A DNA stretch of 64,000 nucleotides from Arcticibacter tournemirensis (GCF_006716645.1 NZ_VFPL01000002.1:248001-312000); one strand, 5' to 3'. Shown: positions 19,330 to 28,626, counted from the first letter of the stretch. Numbers and translations: made by a program. Notes: generated by a model from the letters alone, not told the origin.

Positions 19330-22300
19330 ATGATCTCAGAAGTATTTATAAGACGTCCGGTAACCGCCATCGTCATATCCATACTGATCGTTCTGGTAGG
19401 AGCTATTGTTATCACTACCCTGCCGATCAGTCAGTATCCCAACATCTCGCCTCCAACTGTAACCGTAAACGGCAGTTATACAGGGGCAGACGCAGAAACT
19501 GTTGAAAAAACGGTCACCACCCCTATAGAGAGCCAGATTAACGGTACTCCGGGGATGATCTATATGTCATCAAACAGTACGTCTGATGGCCGCTCAAGTA
19601 TCACTGTCACCTTTGAAGTAGGGACAGATATAGATATTGCAACACTCGACGTGCAAAACCGGGTGGGCATTGCAGAACCGGCTTTGCCTGAATCTGTAAG
19701 GCGTCTTGGTGTAACTACACGTAAAGCTAACACCGATATTCTAATGGTGCTGGGGCTATATTCACCCAATGGCACATACGACCAGAAATTTATGTCGAAC
19801 TACGTGAACCTTTACATCCGTGATGCTATTTTACGCGTTAAGGGTGTAGGTGACGTACAGGCCTTCGGTCAGCCATTTAGTATGCGCGTATGGCTCGATG
19901 CCAGCAAGCTGGCTCAGCTAGGACTTACCCCGGCTGATGTTTCGGCCGCTATACAGGAACAGAACATCCGTATTCCGGGCGGTACTGTAGGTGGTCCGCC
20001 TCAGCAATCGAATCAGTCGTTTGAATTTTCGGTTGTACTTGATGGCGATCTTGAGACAGAAGAGGAATTTGGAAACATCATTGTTAAAACCGGAACCAAC
20101 GGCTCTATTGTTTATCTTAAAGATGTAGCGAGAATAGAACTGGGAGAATTTGCTTATTCTACCCGTGCGATGGTAAACGGGAAAACGGCATCCATGATGG
20201 CGATCAACCAGATGCCTGGAGGAAACGCAGTTGAAACGGCAGAGGGGATTAACAAAGCGCTGCAGGAGCTCAAGAAGTCGTTCCCCAAGGATATGGACTA
20301 TGTAGTAAGTTACGAAACTGTATCCGTAATTGAAGCGTCCATCAGCGAGGTAATACATACGTTAGTTGAGGCGCTGATCCTGGTTACGATTGTGGTGTTC
20401 TTCTTCCTTCAAAGCTGGCGGGCAACGCTCATTCCAATACTGGCCATTCCGGTATCTATCATTGGTACTTTTATATTTTTCACGCTTTTTGGTTTCTCGA
20501 TCAACACCCTTACGATGCTTGCTTTCGTGTTGGCTATCGGTATAGTGGTGGATGACGCCATTGTGGTAGTGGAAGCGGTACAGCATTACATAGACCATGA
20601 GAAGTTATCGGCTAAAGAAGCTACACGACGAGCGATGAAGGACATTACAGCTCCGGTAATTGCTATTGCCTTAATCCTCGCGGCGGTGTTTGTGCCGGTA
20701 GGATTTATTCCGGGGATGGTAGGCCAGCTGTATCAGCAGTTTGCGATAACCATCGCAGTGTCGGTGGTATTGTCGGCCTTCGTGGCACTTTCGTTAACAC
20801 CTGCTTTGTGTTCTCTGTTGCTTGTGCCAATGAACCTGAACAAGGAGTCAAAAGGTGTGAACCGTTATTTCTTTAAATTTAACGTATGGTTTCACAGGAC
20901 CACCAATAAGTACTCGGATGGCGTAAGATGGGCCATCAGAAAGGCTCCTTTAGTAATGATCATTCTTGTATGTATCTATGTAGGTGCCTTCGGACTGTTC
21001 AGAGCAAAGTCCGCCGGGTTTATACCAACCGAGGATGCAGGGATATTCCTGATGGGCGCGAGTCTTCCCGAAGGAGCATCGGGAGCCCGAACAGACGCTT
21101 TTCTGCAGAGAATCACAGAGACTATCAAAAAACAGGTTCCTGAAGTAAAAAACATAACTTCTATTGCCGGTATCAATATCCTTAACAGGGCGTTTAAATC
21201 TAATGCGGGGACGTTCTTCGTCCAGCTGGTTCCATGGGAAGAAAGAAACAGAACGGTAGCTGAAATTATAGGTCAGGTACAGGGCATGTTTGCAGGAAGT
21301 AAGGAAGGGAACCTTCTTGTTGTGTCTCCGCCGCCTATCCCCGGCCTGGGAGTGAGCGGAGGATTCAGTCTGCAGATTGAAGAACAGGCTGCAGGCGAAA
21401 TTCAAAACTTCGTAGGATCGGTCTACAAATTCTTAGGTGCAGCAAATCAGCGGCCTGAAATTGCAATGGCCTATACACTGTTTAATGCCAATACTCCAAA
21501 TTATAAGCTCACCGTCGACCGGGATCAGGCAAAGAAAATGGGAGTATCTGTTGGAAGTGTTTATAGCACGATCTCCAGTTACCTGGGCAGCAGCTATATT
21601 AATGACTTTACAAGATATGGGCGTAACTTCAGGGTAGTTACCCAGGCCGATACCACGTTTAGAAGTCACATAGAAGACCTCAATAAGTTGTATGTAAAAA
21701 ACATAAGCGGCACTAACGTTCCTTTAAGCGCGCTCGTTTCTTACAAAATGGAAGAGAATGCTTCTATTATCAACCACTATAATCTGTTTCGTTCTGTTGA
21801 GATCAGTGGTAGTGCAGCTCCGGGCTACAGTAGTGGCGATGCGCTGAACGCACTGGAGGAAGTAGCGGCTCAGACACTACCGGCGGGTTATACATATAGC
21901 TTCTCAGGTTTAAGTTTGCAGGAAAGGCAGGCAGGGAACAGTACAATTCTGATATTTGGCTTGTGTATTATCTTCGTATTCTTGCTGCTTGCCGCACTGT
22001 ATGAAAGCTGGTCGGTACCGTTCTCAATCCTGCTATCTGTTCCACTTGGTATATTCGGGGCTATCCTTGCTTTAATATTCTTGCCAAAACTGGATAATAA
22101 CATCTATGCGCAGATTGGTCTGGTAACTTTGATCGGTTTGGCTGCAAAAAACGCCATCCTGATTGTCGAGTTTGCTAAAGAACGTGTGGACTGGGGTATG
22201 GAACTCATCGCGGCGACTATCGAGGCTGTAAAACTCAGATTGAGACCAATTATCATGACCTCACTAGCGTTTATACTTGGTATTATCCCGCTAATGCTTT

Positions 22301-22530
22301 CTTCGGGCGCCGGGGCAACAGCGCGGCAAACCATTGGCTGGACTGTATTTGGAGGAATGCTTGCAGCTACTCTCCTTGCCATATTCTTTGTTCCTGTGTT
22401 ATTTGTTCTGATCACCAGATTTGCTTATGGCAAAAAGAAACTGGCAGAGCTACAGGCAAATTATCATCCCGAACAACATGCAGATACGTTGCATGTGAAC
22501 GATGATGATAAGGACGAAGGGAACATCTGA
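19330..22530 (+). CDS. RND multidrug efflux transporter, HAE1 type (AcrB/MexB-like)
   Basis: 1066 residues, usual size for hydrophobic/amphiphilic efflux RND pumps. It opens with MISEVFIRRPVTAIVISILI, has the SQYPNISPPTVTV motif after the first helix, two large periplasmic loops, and the proton-relay residues in GIVVDDAIVVVEAVQHYI (Asp pair) and GLAAKNAILIVEFAKERVD (Lys). The pump trimer exports drugs, detergents or metabolites by proton antiport. The C-terminus ends in an acidic DDDKDEG tail. Substrate range cannot be told from sequence. A terminator follows. Confidence 0.96.
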   Translation: MISEVFIRRPVTAIVISILIVLVGAIVITTLPISQYPNISPPTVTVNGSYTGADAETVEKTVTTPIESQINGTPGMIYMSSNSTSDGRSSITVTFEVGTDIDIATLDVQNRVGIAEPALPESVRRLGVTTRKANTDILMVLGLYSPNGTYDQKFMSNYVNLYIRDAILRVKGVGDVQAFGQPFSMRVWLDASKLAQLGLTPADVSAAIQEQNIRIPGGTVGGPPQQSNQSFEFSVVLDGDLETEEEFGNIIVKTGTNGSIVYLKDVARIELGEFAYSTRAMVNGKTASMMAINQMPGGNAVETAEGINKALQELKKSFPKDMDYVVSYETVSVIEASISEVIHTLVEALILVTIVVFFFLQSWRATLIPILAIPVSIIGTFIFFTLFGFSINTLTMLAFVLAIGIVVDDAIVVVEAVQHYIDHEKLSAKEATRRAMKDITAPVIAIALILAAVFVPVGFIPGMVGQLYQQFAITIAVSVVLSAFVALSLTPALCSLLLVPMNLNKESKGVNRYFFKFNVWFHRTTNKYSDGVRWAIRKAPLVMIILVCIYVGAFGLFRAKSAGFIPTEDAGIFLMGASLPEGASGARTDAFLQRITETIKKQVPEVKNITSIAGINILNRAFKSNAGTFFVQLVPWEERNRTVAEIIGQVQGMFAGSKEGNLLVVSPPPIPGLGVSGGFSLQIEEQAAGEIQNFVGSVYKFLGAANQRPEIAMAYTLFNANTPNYKLTVDRDQAKKMGVSVGSVYSTISSYLGSSYINDFTRYGRNFRVVTQADTTFRSHIEDLNKLYVKNISGTNVPLSALVSYKMEENASIINHYNLFRSVEISGSAAPGYSSGDALNALEEVAAQTLPAGYTYSFSGLSLQERQAGNSTILIFGLCIIFVFLLLAALYESWSVPFSILLSVPLGIFGAILALIFLPKLDNNIYAQIGLVTLIGLAAKNAILIVEFAKERVDWGMELIAATIEAVKLRLRPIIMTSLAFILGIIPLMLSSGAGATARQTIGWTVFGGMLAATLLAIFFVPVLFVLITRFAYGKKKLAELQANYHPEQHADTLHVNDDDKDEGNI

Positions 22531-22534
22531 GAGA

Positions 22535-22568
22535 ATTGACAATGGATAGTTGATAATGGACAATTAAT
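22535..22568. repeat. Degenerate repeat of TTGACAATGGATAGTTGATAATGG type
   Basis: Three overlapping variants of TTGAYAATGGA lie just after the RND pump stop. Similar units recur at 23724-23788 and near 24040-24060. Confidence 0.5.
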
Positions 22569-22581
22569 GGCTAATCGTATA

Positions 22582-22612
22582 GAGGGTGTCTTTTCAGGCA
22601 CCCTCTTTTTTT
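22582..22612 (+). terminator. Rho-independent terminator of the RND operon
   Basis: GAGGGTG (22582-22588) pairs with CACCCTC (22599-22605), followed by a run of seven T. It ends the tolC-adaptor-pump transcript. Confidence 0.8.
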
Positions 22613-22714
22613 ACGAATATGATAAGCTGAAAAGAGTTTCTCAGATTGCAATTCAAAAGATTATAGCAGTCTTCCAAAGACAAACAAATATCCTTTTTAT
22701 ATATTCGTATTAAA

Positions 22715-23746
22715 ATGGATCAGGTAAATCTAAAAAGGCTTGCGAAGGAATTGAACCTGGCTGTGTCGACAGTGTCGAGGGCTTTAAGCGACAGCTATGA
22801 TATCAGCATCGAAACGAAGGAAAAAGTACTATCCCTGGCTAAAAAGCTCAATTACCATCCTAATCCATATGCCCGGAGCTTGAGGAAACGTAACAGTAAT
22901 ACGATTGCTATTGTTATTCCTGAAATTGCCAATAACTTCTTTTCCCTGGCGATAGGGGGAATTGAAGAAATCGCACAAGCCAATGGCTATCATGTTTTGA
23001 TATACTTAACTCATGAAAATCATCAAAAAGAAGCTGCTTTTATTCGCCATCTTATGAGCGGGAGGGTTGATGGCGTTTTGATGTCTTTATCAAGCGAGAC
23101 CGACGACATCAGTCATCTTCATGAACTGAAAGAATATAACATTCCAATTGTTTTTTTTGACCGAATCTGCGAAAGCATAAATACTGTAAAAGTAACAACG
23201 AACGATTACGAGAGTGGATATCAGGCAACCAAACATTTAATTGAGAAAGGATGCAGAGAAATAGGATATCTCGCTTTTTCCAAGAATCTTTCTATTGATC
23301 AGAAGAGAATGCAGGGATATATGGATGCTTTGAAAGATCAAAATATCCCTGTAAACGACGACTTCATTATTCATTGCGGCAACAATTCTGAGGAGAACTA
23401 CAGCAAAATAAAATCGCTGCTGCTTTCAGAAAGAAGGCCGGACGGGATATTTGCTTCTGTAGAAGTTCTTGCGATCCTGCTTTATGAAGCCTGTAAAGAA
23501 CTGAGCCTTCGGATACCTGCTGATGTGAAGGTCATCAGCTTTTCAAATCTTCGCACAGCCTCTCTGCTTGATCCCCCGCTGACAACGATCACCCAACCTG
23601 CCTTTGAAATAGGAAAACAGGCTGCCACTGCTTTATTCGGCGCTTTAGGAAAGACTGCCTCTGAACTCAGAGACAGGAAAATTGTGCTTACATCAACTCT
23701 GATTGAGAGGGAATCGACGAGGCAATTGACAAGGGACAAGGGATAA
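22715..23746 (+). CDS. LacI family transcriptional regulator
   Basis: 343 residues. N-terminal LacI helix-turn-helix (LKRLAKELNLAVSTVSRALS) and hinge helix (YHPNPYARSLRKRNSNTIA), then a periplasmic-binding-like effector domain (VIPEIANNFFSLAIGGIEEI ... IVFFDRICE). It is convergent with the mannonate dehydratase gene, whose substrate pathway (hexuronates) is commonly LacI- or GntR-controlled, so it probably responds to a uronate intermediate; this is inference from position. A LacI-type palindrome (CGGAA-N4-TTCCG) lies before the SDR gene at 26322. Confidence 0.92.
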   Translation: MDQVNLKRLAKELNLAVSTVSRALSDSYDISIETKEKVLSLAKKLNYHPNPYARSLRKRNSNTIAIVIPEIANNFFSLAIGGIEEIAQANGYHVLIYLTHENHQKEAAFIRHLMSGRVDGVLMSLSSETDDISHLHELKEYNIPIVFFDRICESINTVKVTTNDYESGYQATKHLIEKGCREIGYLAFSKNLSIDQKRMQGYMDALKDQNIPVNDDFIIHCGNNSEENYSKIKSLLLSERRPDGIFASVEVLAILLYEACKELSLRIPADVKVISFSNLRTASLLDPPLTTITQPAFEIGKQAATALFGALGKTASELRDRKIVLTSTLIERESTRQLTRDKG

Positions 23747-23788
23747 TTGATAATGGACAGTTGACAAAGGACAATTGATAATGCATAG
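23724..23788. repeat. Degenerate tandem repeats of TTGACAAGGGACAATTGATAATG type
   Basis: Four to five imperfect units (ttgacaagggacaa, ggataattgataatgg, acagttgacaaaggacaatt) overlap the end of the LacI gene and run into the spacer. The first unit encodes the last residues of the LacI protein (RQLTRDKG), so the repeat has invaded or generated its C-terminus. Confidence 0.5.
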
Positions 23789-24052
23789 AGGGCAGTTTGC
23801 AATTGTACCCTGTGCATTATCAATTGGTCAACCCATTTCTTATCAAATGACTTGGCTAAAGCTTCCGTAAGCGCAATCTGCGGCCTTTTTCGTTGCGGCA
23901 GTGCTAAACTTCGTAAAAGCACAATATTTCAAAGCAACGAAAGCAGCCGCGAGTTTCTTTTTTGGTAGCTTTTTTCTTTGCGGTCAAAGAAAAAAGTACA
24001 TGCTCAGCCGACAGTACTGCTTGTATCAATTGTCGCTCCTAACTGTCAATTG
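23747..24052. other. Intergenic spacer, 306 bp, repeats and one hairpin
   Basis: Between the convergent LacI and mannonate dehydratase genes. It holds the repeat units noted separately, an AT-rich A/C-tract hairpin at 23969-23996, and a further TGTCAATTGTCAATTG repeat near 24041. No gene was recognised. Confidence 0.6.
23969..23996. terminator. Hairpin CTTTTTTCTTTG / CAAAGAAAAAAG
   Basis: A perfect 12-bp stem with a CGGT loop. It lies in the spacer between convergent genes and could terminate either transcript, but the surrounding sequence has the look of a dispersed element (see findings). Confidence 0.5.
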
Positions 24053-25240
24053 TCAATTGTTCAAGCTCCTGAGTATTCCAAGCTCGAGGCCTCTTAATTC
24101 CGCCAGGCCTCTTAATCGGCCTATTGCTGAATATCCGGGATTCGTCTTTTTATGGAGATCGTCGAGCATCTTATGGCCATGGTCAGGCCTGAAAGGCATA
24201 CGCAGGTCTTTACGGCCTGCAGCCTCGCGTTTTCTCTGTTCAGCAAGCAAGGCTTTCATCACAGCATACATATCTACATCACCTGCAAGATGATCTGCCT
24301 CGTGAAAGTTCCCTTCGGCATCTCGTTTTGTACTCCTGAGATGGATAAAGTGGATCCGGTCGCCTAGTCTTTCTACCATTCCCGGCAGGTCGTTGTCTGC
24401 TCTTACACCAAAAGATCCGGTGCAATAAGTGAGTCCGTTATTCGGACTGTTTACAGCTGCGTACAACTCCTGGATGTCGGCTTCCGTACTTACTACGCGA
24501 GGAAGACCCAGAATTGGATATGGCGGATCATCAGGGTGAATGCACATCAGTACTCCTGCTTCTTCTGCCGCGGGAATGACTTGCCCAAGGAAGTGGAAAA
24601 GATTTGCTTTCAGTTCTTTCGGACCAATTTCATTATATCCGGCGAGTACCTTCAAAAATTCTTCAAGGGTATAACCCTCCTCCGAGCCGGGAAGGCCAGC
24701 GATAATATTCTTAATTAACAACTGCTTGTCGGCTTCTGAAAGCTGACTTAAATACTGTTTCGCCTTTTGCTTCTGATCCTCTGTAAATGTTTCCTCTGCA
24801 CCAGGCCGTTTCAGGATGTAAAGTTCGAAAGCTGCAAAAGCTGCTGCTTCGAAACGTAAGGCTGTAGAACCATCGGGCATAGGGTAGTCGAGATTGGTCC
24901 TTGTCCAGTCCAGTACCGGCATAAAGTTATAGCAAACAATATCAATACCGCATGCTCCCAGATTAGCAAGCGTTTGTTTATAATTTTCGATGTATTGCAG
25001 ATAGCTGCCCGACCGCCTTTTAATATCCTCATGAACCGGGACACTTTCAACAACCGACCAGGTTAATCCGGCGGCCTCAACTTCTTCTTTTCTTTTTATG
25101 ATCTCTTCTACGGACCACACTTCACCATTGGGTACATGATGCAAGGCTGTTACTATACCTGTTGCTCCTGCTTGTCTGATATCTGCGAGGGAAACGGGAT
25201 CTTTGGGACCGTACCACCTCCATGTTTGTTCTAAAGCCAT
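24053..25240 (-). CDS. uxuA: Mannonate dehydratase
   Basis: 395 residues. Begins [20 protein letters not shown], followed by [20 protein letters not shown] and [12 protein letters not shown], all characteristic of UxuA, which dehydrates D-mannonate to 2-keto-3-deoxygluconate in glucuronate catabolism using Fe2+/Mn2+. Metal ligands are expected in the segments [28 protein letters not shown] and RPDHGHKM, all present. It follows the SDR oxidoreductase gene on the same strand with 152 bp between, a spacer full of short repeats. Confidence 0.95.
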   Translation of the reverse strand: MALEQTWRWYGPKDPVSLADIRQAGATGIVTALHHVPNGEVWSVEEIIKRKEEVEAAGLTWSVVESVPVHEDIKRRSGSYLQYIENYKQTLANLGACGIDIVCYNFMPVLDWTRTNLDYPMPDGSTALRFEAAAFAAFELYILKRPGAEETFTEDQKQKAKQYLSQLSEADKQLLIKNIIAGLPGSEEGYTLEEFLKVLAGYNEIGPKELKANLFHFLGQVIPAAEEAGVLMCIHPDDPPYPILGLPRVVSTEADIQELYAAVNSPNNGLTYCTGSFGVRADNDLPGMVERLGDRIHFIHLRSTKRDAEGNFHEADHLAGDVDMYAVMKALLAEQRKREAAGRKDLRMPFRPDHGHKMLDDLHKKTNPGYSAIGRLRGLAELRGLELGILRSLNN

Positions 25241-25244
25241 TATT

Positions 25245-25386
25245 TAGTTATGAGATATGAGTTATGAGTTGCAGGGATATTCAGTAATCCCTCCCAAAAT
25301 AAACTACCCTTTACTACTTATTACGTATTACTTATTACTTATGATACCTTCCTGATTCTTGCATCCTGTATCTTGATACTTGATAC
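25245..25386. repeat. Repeat-rich spacer: TTATGAGATATGAG, TATTACTTATTAC and TTGATACTTGATAC units
   Basis: Between the SDR and uxuA genes three short degenerate repeats follow one another: tatgagatatgagttatgag, attacgtattacttattac, and gtatcttgatacttgatac. Their presence inside what should be an operon spacer suggests passive slippage-type growth. Confidence 0.5.
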
Positions 25387-25392
25387 TAACTC

Positions 25393-26235
25393 CTACACTC
25401 CGCTGAAGGCACTGAAGCCACCGTCAATCGGTATTACTACGCCAGTAACGAATGCCGAACCTTCTCCGCAAAGCCAGAGCACGGTGCCTGTCAGATCCTC
25501 TGGTGTGCCGAAACGACCCATTGGTGTATGCGACATAATCGTATTCCCACGATCAGTGAGACTACCATCGGGATTGGTAAGAAGGCTTCTGTTCTGGTCG
25601 GTAAGGAAGAATCCGGGGGCCAATGCATTTACGCGAATGCCTGCCTTAGAAAAATGAACGGCAAGCCATTGAGTAAAGTTAGATATTGCAGCTTTGGCTC
25701 CGCTATATGCCGGAATTTTTGTAAGCGGCCTAAAGGCATTCATCGAAGAAATATTGATTATAGTAGCTCCTTGTTTTCCTACCATATCTTTGGCGAATAT
25801 CTGTGTGGGAAGAAGCGTTCCGATAAAATTCAGATCGAATACGAACTTGATGCCCTCCGGGTCGAGGTCGAAGAAAGTCTTCAATCCCTCTTCAGTTGAG
25901 TTGAGATCTTCCGGATACAGGTGATTCTTCGATGTGGTTCCTTTGGGATGATTCCCTCCGGCGCCGTTAATAAGTATATCACAGGTGCCCAATAGTTCGA
26001 CAACTTTAGCATGTGCAGCCCTTAAGCTTTCAGCATCGAGGACGTTGCAGGCTACACCAACGGCCTGCCCTCCTGCACTGTTAATTTCTGACGCTACTCT
26101 TTCGGCTGTTTCGGCTTTCAAATCGAGAATAGCAATTTTTGCCCCCTGAGCTGATAATGCTTTTGCCATTGTACTGCAAAGCACACCGCCGCCGCCTGTT
26201 ATGACTGCAACTTTTCCTGAAAATTCTGATGACAT
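25393..26235 (-). CDS. SDR oxidoreductase, probable D-mannonate oxidoreductase (fructuronate reductase)
   Basis: 280 residues. Rossmann motif VAVITGGGGVLCSTMAKAL, NAG-like ILINGAGGNHP, catalytic Ser in IINISSMNAF, and YSGAKAAISNFTQWLAVH (Tyr-x3-Lys). An insertion around residues 105-130 (TSKNHLYPEDLNSTEEG) is typical of the SDR group paired with UxuA in Bacteroidota, where it interconverts fructuronate and mannonate with NAD(P)H. Placement directly upstream of uxuA on the same strand supports this. It is unrelated to the classical UxuB fold. Confidence 0.85.
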   Translation of the reverse strand: MSSEFSGKVAVITGGGGVLCSTMAKALSAQGAKIAILDLKAETAERVASEINSAGGQAVGVACNVLDAESLRAAHAKVVELLGTCDILINGAGGNHPKGTTSKNHLYPEDLNSTEEGLKTFFDLDPEGIKFVFDLNFIGTLLPTQIFAKDMVGKQGATIINISSMNAFRPLTKIPAYSGAKAAISNFTQWLAVHFSKAGIRVNALAPGFFLTDQNRSLLTNPDGSLTDRGNTIMSHTPMGRFGTPEDLTGTVLWLCGEGSAFVTGVVIPIDGGFSAFSGV

Positions 26236-26321
26236 ACGTTTAATCTATTTAAAACTGATGTTTGATCAGGTAAAATTGACAAAAAAAAGTGCGCCTCCCT
26301 ATGTTTCAAAGGGAATTATTT

Positions 26322-26335
26322 ACGGAAACGATTCC
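26322..26335. promoter_or_regulatory. Candidate LacI-family operator
   Basis: CGGAAACGATTCCG has 5-bp inverted arms around an ACGA core, resembling LacI-family operators that centre on CG. It lies 87 bp before the SDR-uxuA operon, close to a LacI regulator gene that has no other obvious target in the window. Confidence 0.4.
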
Positions 26336-26497
26336 GGGAAAGGTATGTTTCTTTTTCTGCTTTTACATCACGATCTACTTCCAACGGCTTCTCCCCTGCG
26401 TCTTCATATTGCCCCCATTAAGTTTGATAAAGAAACTGTCTTAACAATCTTTTATCGCAAACTTTAAAGCACACAAGGTGGGGAACTAAGCAACTAA

Positions 26498-27382
26498 TTA
26501 AAGCTGAATATTGAGGAACAAGAGAAGATCTTTAACCGTAAGAATTCTATTGTCATCCTTCTCCGATATTTCCTTTGGCACAGGGCCTGTTAAGAATATA
26601 CTGTTATCAGGTAACAGACGCTGAAGTCGTTCATAGAAAGCTTGAAAATCGGTCGAATGGATTGAATTAGTCACCCCGGTAACTACATAATCGGGCCTGC
26701 AGATATCCATTACGGCTTCAAGACTTTCGAATGGAACAGCCTGACCGAGGTAGATGGTTTTGTAGCCGCGCGCCCTTAGTGCATAGTTATAAAAAAGCAG
26801 GCCGATTTCATGCAACTCATTCTCAGGTAAAAACAGCACTACCGTTTTTGTGTCTGATTGGCTGTCAATATCCAAAGCATCAGTTGCAGCTATTAGTTTT
26901 TGCCTGATCATATTTGAAAAGAAGTGCTCCTGTGCCGGATTAATAGACCCGGTTTGCCACATAATACCTATCCGCTCGAAGAAAGGAAAGATAAACTTAA
27001 TAATAGCCTTTTCAAATCCCACTTTTATGACCATAGACATGAAGGCATGGGTGAATCTTGTCTCATTCATTTCAATCAAACTCATCAAAAGGCTCTCGTT
27101 CAATCCTTCTGTATTGTCCTTCAGCAGCATAACTGCAGAGATATGATTTAATATTTCAGAAGGAGACATTTTTGATATTGCCGAAATCTTATACCCATTC
27201 TTATTAAGAAGACTGATGTTAAGCAATTGCTTTAAGTCCTCATTGGTGTAATACCTTATATTAGTACTTGTTCTGCTAGGTCTAATTATCCCGTAACGCT
27301 TTTCCCATATCCGAATTGTATGTGCTTTAACTCCTGAGAGTTTTTCAAGATCTCTGATTGAGTAATTCTCTATAATTTTCAT
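26498..27382 (-). CDS. MerR family regulator with B12-binding domain (CarH-like photoreceptor candidate)
   Basis: 294 residues. Residues 6-75 are a MerR winged helix (YSIRDLEKLSGVKAHTIRIW, then RRYGIIRPSRT-like wing with NIRYYTNEDL). A four-helix cap domain follows with the CarH signature W142-x9-E152-H153 (MWQTGSINPAQEH), then a Rossmann B12-binding domain with E189-x-H191-x2-G194 (ELHEIG). In CarH proteins AdoB12 bound this way gives a dark tetramer repressing carotenoid genes, and light breaks it up. The gene diverges from crtB/idi across a palindromic promoter region, the classical arrangement. B12 use is inferred from the motifs; photochemistry is untested. Confidence 0.88.
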   Translation of the reverse strand: MKIIENYSIRDLEKLSGVKAHTIRIWEKRYGIIRPSRTSTNIRYYTNEDLKQLLNISLLNKNGYKISAISKMSPSEILNHISAVMLLKDNTEGLNESLLMSLIEMNETRFTHAFMSMVIKVGFEKAIIKFIFPFFERIGIMWQTGSINPAQEHFFSNMIRQKLIAATDALDIDSQSDTKTVVLFLPENELHEIGLLFYNYALRARGYKTIYLGQAVPFESLEAVMDICRPDYVVTGVTNSIHSTDFQAFYERLQRLLPDNSIFLTGPVPKEISEKDDNRILTVKDLLLFLNIQL

Positions 27383-27575
27383 CTTATATTATGAGAGATA
27401 GCATCTCATCTCCAATTTGCCATCTTTGCCTTCTTTATTGCAAACCGCTAATCCTATCTATTCCTGTTTAACTATTGCACATTCAAATGTAAACAAATCC
27501 ATTATATTCTTTTAATAAGTAGTCCAAACAACCCAACTATGGTGTAAATAAGCGGATGCGAGTTTAACAGCTTAT

Positions 27576-27617
27576 GTATTTTGTTTAATGTTTTTATAAA
27601 AACCCTAAACAAAATAC
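27576..27617. promoter_or_regulatory. 42-bp near-perfect palindrome, candidate CarH-type operator
   Basis: The left 21 nt (starting GTATTTTGTTTA) and right 21 nt (ending TAAACAAAATAC) are inverted copies with only two mismatched pairs, around a TTTTTATAAAAA core. The right edge touches the TATATTTG -7 box of the crtB promoter, so a protein bound here would cover the -33 region. The adjoining MerR/B12 gene is the obvious binder. Confidence 0.7.
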
Positions 27618-27625
27618 TATATTTG
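27618..27625 (+). promoter_or_regulatory. -7 box of the crtB-idi promoter
   Basis: TATATTTG, exact TAnnTTTG match, directly after the palindrome. No TTTG is present at -33, consistent with a regulated promoter whose upstream element is replaced by an operator. Confidence 0.6.
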
Positions 27626-27794
27626 AATATTAGGATATAACGCACCTAAGAATGGAGTCTATAAGAATATAGTTTATAAGAAACAATAAAGGCCTGGAAT
27701 GACAGACAATACATATTTAATGGCTATAAGCGGCCATGATAAGGATACAGCCAGAACTGCTTCTTTATAGTTATCAACTACAAATATTGACCAG

Positions 27795-28622
27795 ATGAAA
27801 GCTCTTTTTGACGAGATCAGCGCTAGATGCAGCAAAATGACGACCAGGGCGTATAGTACCTCCTTTTCGCTTGGCATACGTTTTCTTTCCCGGGAGATTC
27901 ATGATCCTATTTATGCGATCTATGGCTTTGTAAGATTTGCAGACGAAATTGTCGATTCCTTTCATGGCTATCCGAAAGAACAATTGCTAAAAGACTTCCG
28001 GGAGCAAACATATACAGCTATCGATCTCGGCATTAGTCTGAATCCCATTTTGAACAGTTTCCAGCAAACTGTGCATAAATATGGGATTGAAAGGGAATTG
28101 ATCGATACTTTCCTTGACAGCATGGAAATGGATCTGCATCATAACTTCTATTCAAGGCATCTGTTCGAAAGATATATACTTGGCTCGGCGGAGGTGGTTG
28201 GACTGATGTGCCTGCGGGTTTTCTGTGATAAAAATGAAGCGTTGTATGAATCCCTGAAACATCCGGCAATGAAACTAGGCTCTGCATTTCAGAAAATTAA
28301 TTTTCTGCGCGATATAAAGGCCGACAGCGAAGAACTTGGCAGGCTATACTTTCCGCAGGTGAATATTAAGAACTTTACTCACTGCGATAAAATAAAAATT
28401 GAAAATGAAATAGCCGGAGATTTCAGGGAGGCCCTTGAAGGGATAAAAAGGCTTCCCAAAAGCGCACGGAGAGGAGTATACCTTGCTTACGCCTACTACC
28501 TGGTACTGTTTAATAAAATAAAACGAGTGCCTCCGCAGAAGATCATGACAGAACGGATCAGGGTTGCTAACAGTCACAAACTGGGGATTATGCTTCAAAC
28601 GATGGTGCTTCAAAGAATTTAA
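27795..28622 (+). CDS. crtB: Phytoene synthase
   Basis: 275 residues, squalene/phytoene synthase fold. The first Asp-rich motif is RFADEIVD and the second NFLRDIKAD; AYSTSFSLGIRFL near the start and GRLYFP are also family-typical. It condenses two geranylgeranyl diphosphates to phytoene, the first committed carotenoid step. The stop is 4 nt before idi, so the two are cotranscribed: idi supplies DMAPP for the same pathway. Unlike many Bacteroidota clusters there is no crtI, crtY or crtZ next to it. Confidence 0.92.
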   Translation: MKALFDEISARCSKMTTRAYSTSFSLGIRFLSREIHDPIYAIYGFVRFADEIVDSFHGYPKEQLLKDFREQTYTAIDLGISLNPILNSFQQTVHKYGIERELIDTFLDSMEMDLHHNFYSRHLFERYILGSAEVVGLMCLRVFCDKNEALYESLKHPAMKLGSAFQKINFLRDIKADSEELGRLYFPQVNIKNFTHCDKIKIENEIAGDFREALEGIKRLPKSARRGVYLAYAYYLVLFNKIKRVPPQKIMTERIRVANSHKLGIMLQTMVLQRI

Positions 28623-28626
28623 TGTT

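Larger units (their letters stand above)
27383..27794. other. Divergent control region between the CarH-like gene and crtB (412 bp)
   Basis: AT-rich non-coding stretch with the palindrome and -7 box listed separately. The crtB leader downstream of the box is about 165 nt long. A 23-codon frame at 27699 was seen but has no support. No crtI gene or fragment was recognised. Confidence 0.6.

Noticed and set aside
27699-27770. A 23-codon frame in the crtB leader, possible leader peptide or crtI remnant
   Set aside because: No codon bias, no regulatory residues in a row, no similarity to phytoene desaturase.
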